From positions 4,159,001 to 4,223,000 of the forward strand of contig NC_135254.1 in assembly GCF_964204865.1 (NCBI RefSeq): 64,000 bases of DNA, read 5' to 3'. Position numbers and translations under genes: made by a program. This DNA comes from Styela clava (lineage: Eukaryota; Chordata; Ascidiacea; Stolidobranchia; Styelidae). This document shows, one piece after another, positions 59,776 to 64,000 of the stretch; positions within the stretch are counted from its first letter, which is position 1; each line of letters begins with the position of its first letter. Below the pieces are notes generated by a model, which saw only the letters and a list, made by a program, of their open reading frames with translations, was not told the DNA's origin and ran no database searches.

Positions 59776-59938
59776 ATACTTACCTGACGAGGCAGTCAAC
59801 CGCGTTCACGATGGTGGTTCTGCCTAGGCGAGGTTTAGTCATTGCACCCAGACTAAATTGACCCTAGCGATTATCCCAAATGTGGATAACTCGGTCGCGT
59901 AATTTCTGCTAGTGGGGACTGCGTTCGCGCTATCTCTT
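59776..59938 (+). ncRNA. RNU1: U1 snRNA gene, U1-54
   Basis: Same as U1-50; duplication at 60,008. Confidence 0.93.
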
Positions 59939-60632
59939 TTATACATTTGCTCGCTACCAATATCCTGTTGGCTTACGAGTTAGGTCAAGGAGCGGCCACG
60001 TTGCTTTTTCTGCTAGTGGGGACTGCGTTCGCGCTATCCCTTTTATACATTTGCTCACTACCAATATCCTGTTGGCTTACGAGTTAGGTCAATGAGCGGC
60101 CACGTTGCTTTCATTAGTTGGGGCCGTATTGATCCTCGTTTGGGTGTGGTATATTTCTCATGAACAATCTTACAATCCATTCATTGATATTATTCCATGA
60201 CATGCCTTGCTATTATCCAAGTTATTTCCTTTATCCAACCGTCTCTAGATTGATTCCTTATTTGCAGTTCCACATTCAGATTGTGTTGCCATTGATTGAG
60301 CAATAGAATGAGCGCCAAGATTTGGAAGTATCATTGTTTGCTGTCCAAGGTACGTATTGGGGCTGTGGCTCTTTGTTTATAGTTTAATATTTCAAACCCT
60401 GGCTCTTTGCTATTTCTTGTAAAGTTGTTCAGCTTCATTCTGCATCGGATGGCAAAGAACTCGCGATGTATCACATAAAAGATTTGAACGCAATGAATCG
60501 TATTCTACGTTACTGACAGACGAATTAATTAAAATTGCAACTTTTGCGCATATCGTTTTTATTGTTGAGAACTTCTTCTCAACATTTAGCATAGAACATT
60601 CATTCATGATGCGCAACCAATCGTCACAAATC

Positions 60633-60795
60633 ATACTTACCTGACGAGGCAGTCAACCGCGATCACGAAGGCGGTTCTGCCTAGGCGAGGTTTAGTCATT
60701 GCACCCAGACTAAATTGACACTAGCGACTATCCCAAATGTGGATAACTCGGTCGTGTAATTTCTGCTAGTGGGGACTGCGTTCGCGCTATCCCTT
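60633..60795 (+). ncRNA. RNU1: U1 snRNA gene, U1-55
   Basis: Same gene as U1-51, but the 3' flank switches to the CTCACGACC type, a likely recombination junction just after the gene. Confidence 0.95.
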
Positions 60796-61384
60796 TTCAT
60801 ATATTTGCTCACGACCAATATCCTGTTGGCTTACGAGTTAGGTCAATGAGCGGCCGCGTTGCTTTCATTAGTTGTGGCCGTATTGATCCTCGTTTGGGTG
60901 TGTTATATTTTTCATGACCAATCTTACAATCCATTTATTTATATTATTCCATGACATGCCTTACCATTATCCAAGTTATCCCTTTATCCAACCGTCTCTA
61001 GATTGATTCCTTATTTGCAGTTCCACATTCAGATTGTGTTGCCATTGATTGAGCAATAGAATGATCGCCAAGATTTGGAAGTATCATTGTTTGCTGTCCA
61101 AGGTACGTATCGGTGCTGCGGCTCTTTGTTTATAGTTCAATATTTCAATCCCTGGTCCTTGCTATTTCTTGTAAAGTTGTTCAGCTTCATTCTGCATCGG
61201 ATGGCAAAAAACTCACGATGTATCACATAAAAGATTTGAACGCAATGAATCGTATTCTACGTTACTGACAGACGAATCAATTAAAATTGCAACTTTTGCA
61301 CATATCGTTTTTATTGTTGAGAACTTCTTCTCAACATGTAGCATAAAACATTCATTCATGATGCGCAACCAATCGTCACAAACC

Positions 61385-61547
61385 ATACTTACCTGACGAG
61401 GCAGTCAACCGCGATCACGAAGGCGCTTCTGCCTAGGCGAGGTTTAGTCGTTGCACCCAGACTAAATTGACCCTAGCGATTATCCCAAATGTGGATAACT
61501 CGGTCGTGTAATTTCTGCTAGTGGGGACTGCGTTCGCGCTATCCCTT
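61385..61547 (+). ncRNA. RNU1: U1 snRNA gene, U1-56
   Basis: G42C breaks a pair of stem I; A66G changes the first base of the U1A loop (GUUGCAC). PSE-like block also differs (ACATGTAGCATAA). Confidence 0.92.
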
Positions 61548-62136
61548 TTATATATTTGCTCACGACCAATATCCTGTTGGCTTACGAGTTAGGTCAATGA
61601 GCGGCCACGTTACTTTCATTAGTTGTGGCCGTATTGATCCTCGTTTGGGTGTGGTATATTTCTCATGAACAATCTTACAATCCATTCATTGATATTATTC
61701 CATGACATGCCTTGCCATTATCCAAGTTATTTCCTTTATCCAACCGTCTCTAGATTGATTCCTTATTTGCAGTTCCACATTCAGATTGTGTTGCCATTGA
61801 TTGAGCAATAGAATGAGCGCCAAGATTTGGAAGTATTATTGTTTGCTGTCCAAGGTACGTATCGGGGCTGCGGCTCTTTGTTTATAGTTTAATATTTCAA
61901 CCCCTGGTCCTTGCTATTTCTTGTAAAGTTGTTCAGCTTCATTCTGCATCGGATGGCAAAAAACTCACGATGTATCACATAAAAGATTTGAACGCAATGA
62001 ATCGTATTCCACGTTACTGACAGACGAATCAATTAAAATTGCAACTTTTGCACATATCGTTTTTATTGTTGAGAACTTCTTCTCAACATTTAGCATAGAA
62101 CATTCATTCATGATGCGCAACCAATCGTCACAAACC

Positions 62137-62299
62137 ATACTTACCTGACGAGGCAGTCAACCGCGATCACGAAGGCGGTTCTGCCTAGGCGAGGTTTAGT
62201 CATTGCACCCAGACTAAATTGACCCTAGCGATTATCCCAAATGTGGATAACTCGGTCGTGTAATTTCTGCTAGTGGGGACTGCGTTCGCGCTATCCCTT
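62137..62299 (+). ncRNA. RNU1: U1 snRNA gene, U1-57, consensus copy
   Basis: Identical to U1-18 over the whole gene, although its flanks differ. Confidence 0.98.
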
Positions 62300-62875
62300 T
62301 TATATATTTGCTCACTACCAATAATCTTGTTGTCTTTCGAGTTAGGTCAAAGAGCGGCCACGCTGCTTTCATTAGTTGTGGCCGTATTGATCCTCGTTTG
62401 GGTGTGTTATATTTCTCATGACCAATCTTACAATCCATTTATTGATATTATTCCATGACATGCTTTGCCATTATCCAAGTTATCCCTTTATCCAACCGTC
62501 CTTGCTTGCAGTTCCACATTCAGATTGTGTTGCCATTGATTGAGCAATAGAATGAGCGCCTAGTTTCGGAAATATCGTTATTCTCTGTTTAGGGTACGTA
62601 TCGGAGCTGCGGCTCTTTGTTTATAGTTTAATGTTTCAACCCCTGGTCCTTGCTATTTCTTGTAAAGTTGTTCAGCTTCATTCTGCATCGGATGGCAAAA
62701 AACTCACGATGTATCACATAAAAGATTTGAACGCAATGAATCGTATTCTACGTTACTGACAGACGAATCAATTAAAATTGCAACTTTTGCACATATCGTT
62801 TTTATTGTTGAGAACTTCTTCTCAACATTTAGCATAGAACATTCATTCATGATGCGCAACCAATCGTCACAAATC

Positions 62876-63038
62876 ATACTTACCTGACGGGGCAGTCAAC
62901 CGTGATCACGTAGGCGGTTCTGCCTAGGCGAGGTTTAGTCATTGCACCCAGACTAAATTGACCCTAGCGATTATCCCAAATGTAGATAACTCGGTCGTTT
63001 AATTTTTGCTAGTGGGGACTGCGTTTGCGCTATCCCTT
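62876..63038 (+). ncRNA. RNU1: U1 snRNA gene, U1-58, most divergent copy
   Basis: A15G, C28U, A36U (70K loop AUCACGU), G109A, G124U, C131U (Sm site AAUUUUUG, a good canonical site) and C151U in the UUCG cap. Changes hit several conserved motifs, so this may be a pseudogene or a variant class. Confidence 0.9.
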
Positions 63039-63627
63039 TTATATATTTGCTTACGACCAATATCCTGTTAGCTTACGAGTTAGGTAAATGAGCGGCCACG
63101 TTGCTTTCATTAGTTGTGGCCGTATTGATCCTCGTTTGGGTGTGGTATATTTCTCATGACCAATCTTACAATCCATTCATCGATATTATTCCATGACATG
63201 CCTTGCCATTATCCAAGTTATTTCCTTTATCCAACCGTCTCTAGATTGATTCCTTATTTGCAGTTCCACATTCAGATTGTGTTGCCATTGATTGAGCAAT
63301 AGAATGAGCGCCAAGATTTGGAAGTATCATTGTTTGCTGTCCAAGGTACGTATCGGGGCTGCGGCTCTTTGTTTATAGTTTAATATTTCAACCCCTGGTC
63401 CTTGCTATTCCTTGTAAAGTTGTTCAGCTTCATTCTGCATCGGATGGCAAAAAACTCACGATGTATCACATAAAAGATTTGAACGCAATGAATCGTATTC
63501 TACGTTACTGACAGACGAATCAATTAAAATTGCAACTTTTGCACATATCGTTTTTATTGTGGAGAACTTCTTCTCAACGTTTAGCATAGAACATTCATTC
63601 ATGATGCGCAACCAATCGTCACAAACC

Positions 63628-63790
63628 ATACTTACCTGACGAGGCAGTCAACCGCGATCACGAAGGCGGTTCTGCCTAGGCGAGGTTTAGTCATTGCACC
63701 CAGACTAAATTGACCCTGGCGATTATCCCAAATGTGGATAACTCGGTCGTGTAATTTCAGCTAGTGGGGACTGCGTTCGCGCTATCCCTT
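63628..63790 (+). ncRNA. RNU1: U1 snRNA gene, U1-59
   Basis: A91G and U132A (Sm site AAUUUCAG). Last complete gene in the window; its 3' flank runs to the window end. Confidence 0.94.
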
Positions 63791-64000
63791 TTATATATTT
63801 GCTCACGACCAATATCCTGTTGGCTTACGAGTTAGGTCAATGAGCGGCCACGTTGCTTTCATTAGTTGTGGCCTTATTGATCCTCGTTTGGGTGTGGTAT
63901 ATTTCTCATGAACAATCTTACAATCCATTCATTGATATTATTCCATGACATGCCTTGCCATTATCCAAGTTATTTCCTTTATCCAACCGTCTCTAGATTG

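Larger units (their letters stand above)
56556..61384 (+). repeat. Dimer higher-order repeat, three copies of about 1,610 bp
   Basis: Copies start at 56,556, 58,166 and 59,776. Each pairs an 857-bp unit (gene with A30U/A37U/C40U/U123C/C160U plus the 104-bp duplication) with a 753-bp unit (gene with C88A/U96C). Only a few differences separate the copies, for example TTTTTT versus TTATTT near 57,003 and 58,613. Confidence 0.9.
19075..64000 (+). repeat. Head-to-tail tandem array of U1 snRNA gene units
   Basis: Fifty-nine units follow one another with no unrelated insertion. Distances between successive U1 starts are mostly 737-769 bp; eight longer units are 845 or 857 bp because of a 104-bp duplication, and units of 691 and 651 bp carry deletions. 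Each unit in order: acceptor-like TTATTTGCAG, 82-bp exon-like segment ending AAG|GTACGTAT, about 270 bp of promoter DNA, the 163-nt U1 gene, and about 240-270 bp of 3' flank. The left edge is inside the window and cuts off the acceptor; the right edge is beyond it. Confidence 0.97.

Noticed and set aside
19075-64000. CRISPR-like array
   Set aside because: Units are about 750 bp and consist of a recognisable RNA gene plus spacer; not short repeats with unique spacers, and the DNA is animal.

Overview
The window is animal genomic DNA, AT-rich and with few genes. Metazoan U1 snRNA genes, a spliced SIKE/FGFR1OP2-family gene with GT-AG introns and many small non-autonomous DNA transposons all say metazoan. 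An invertebrate deuterostome (ascidian-like) is my guess, but nothing here proves it.

Region 1, about 1-19,074: one broken gene among transposon relics. On the minus strand, 2,913-6,616 holds four exons of a SIKE1/FGFR1OP2 homologue, a coiled-coil protein family linked to STRIPAK complexes. Three exons are intact with matching phases and splice sites. The last exon carries an apparent 1-base frameshift and an in-frame TGA. No N-terminal exon was found. A decayed second copy of two of the exons lies at 8,672-9,793. The rest is repeats: hAT-like, mariner-like and other MITEs (several with exact target-site duplications), tRNA-type SINE pieces, a likely LINE 3' end, local tandem duplications and long stretches in which I recognise nothing.

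Region 2, about 19,075 to the window end at 64,000 and probably beyond: a head-to-tail array of 59 U1 spliceosomal snRNA genes, all on the plus strand. Unit length is usually 737-769 bp, with 845/857 bp and 651/691 bp variants. Each 163-nt gene has the 5' splice-site recognition arm, the 10-nt U1-70K loop, the U1A loop, stem-loop III, an Sm site and a UUCG-capped stem-loop IV. RNA positions quoted below count from A1 of AUACUUACCUG. Two copies (U1-18 and U1-57) match the consensus exactly; most others carry one or more substitutions, some in functional motifs. Two copies have A7U and two have C9U in the splice-site arm.

The array is built from nested higher-order repeats: a five-unit pattern of about 3.7-3.8 kb (22.5-33.9 kb), a nine-unit 6,878-bp block present twice (34,676-41,553 and 44,388-51,265) plus partial copies, and three copies of a 1,610-bp dimer (56,556-61,384). 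The many 60-79-codon open frames in the array are shadows of the U1 gene and its promoter region, not proteins. Every unit also carries an exon-like segment, acceptor-like sequence then ATG plus 14 codons then AAG|GTACGTAT, about 265-285 bp upstream of U1.
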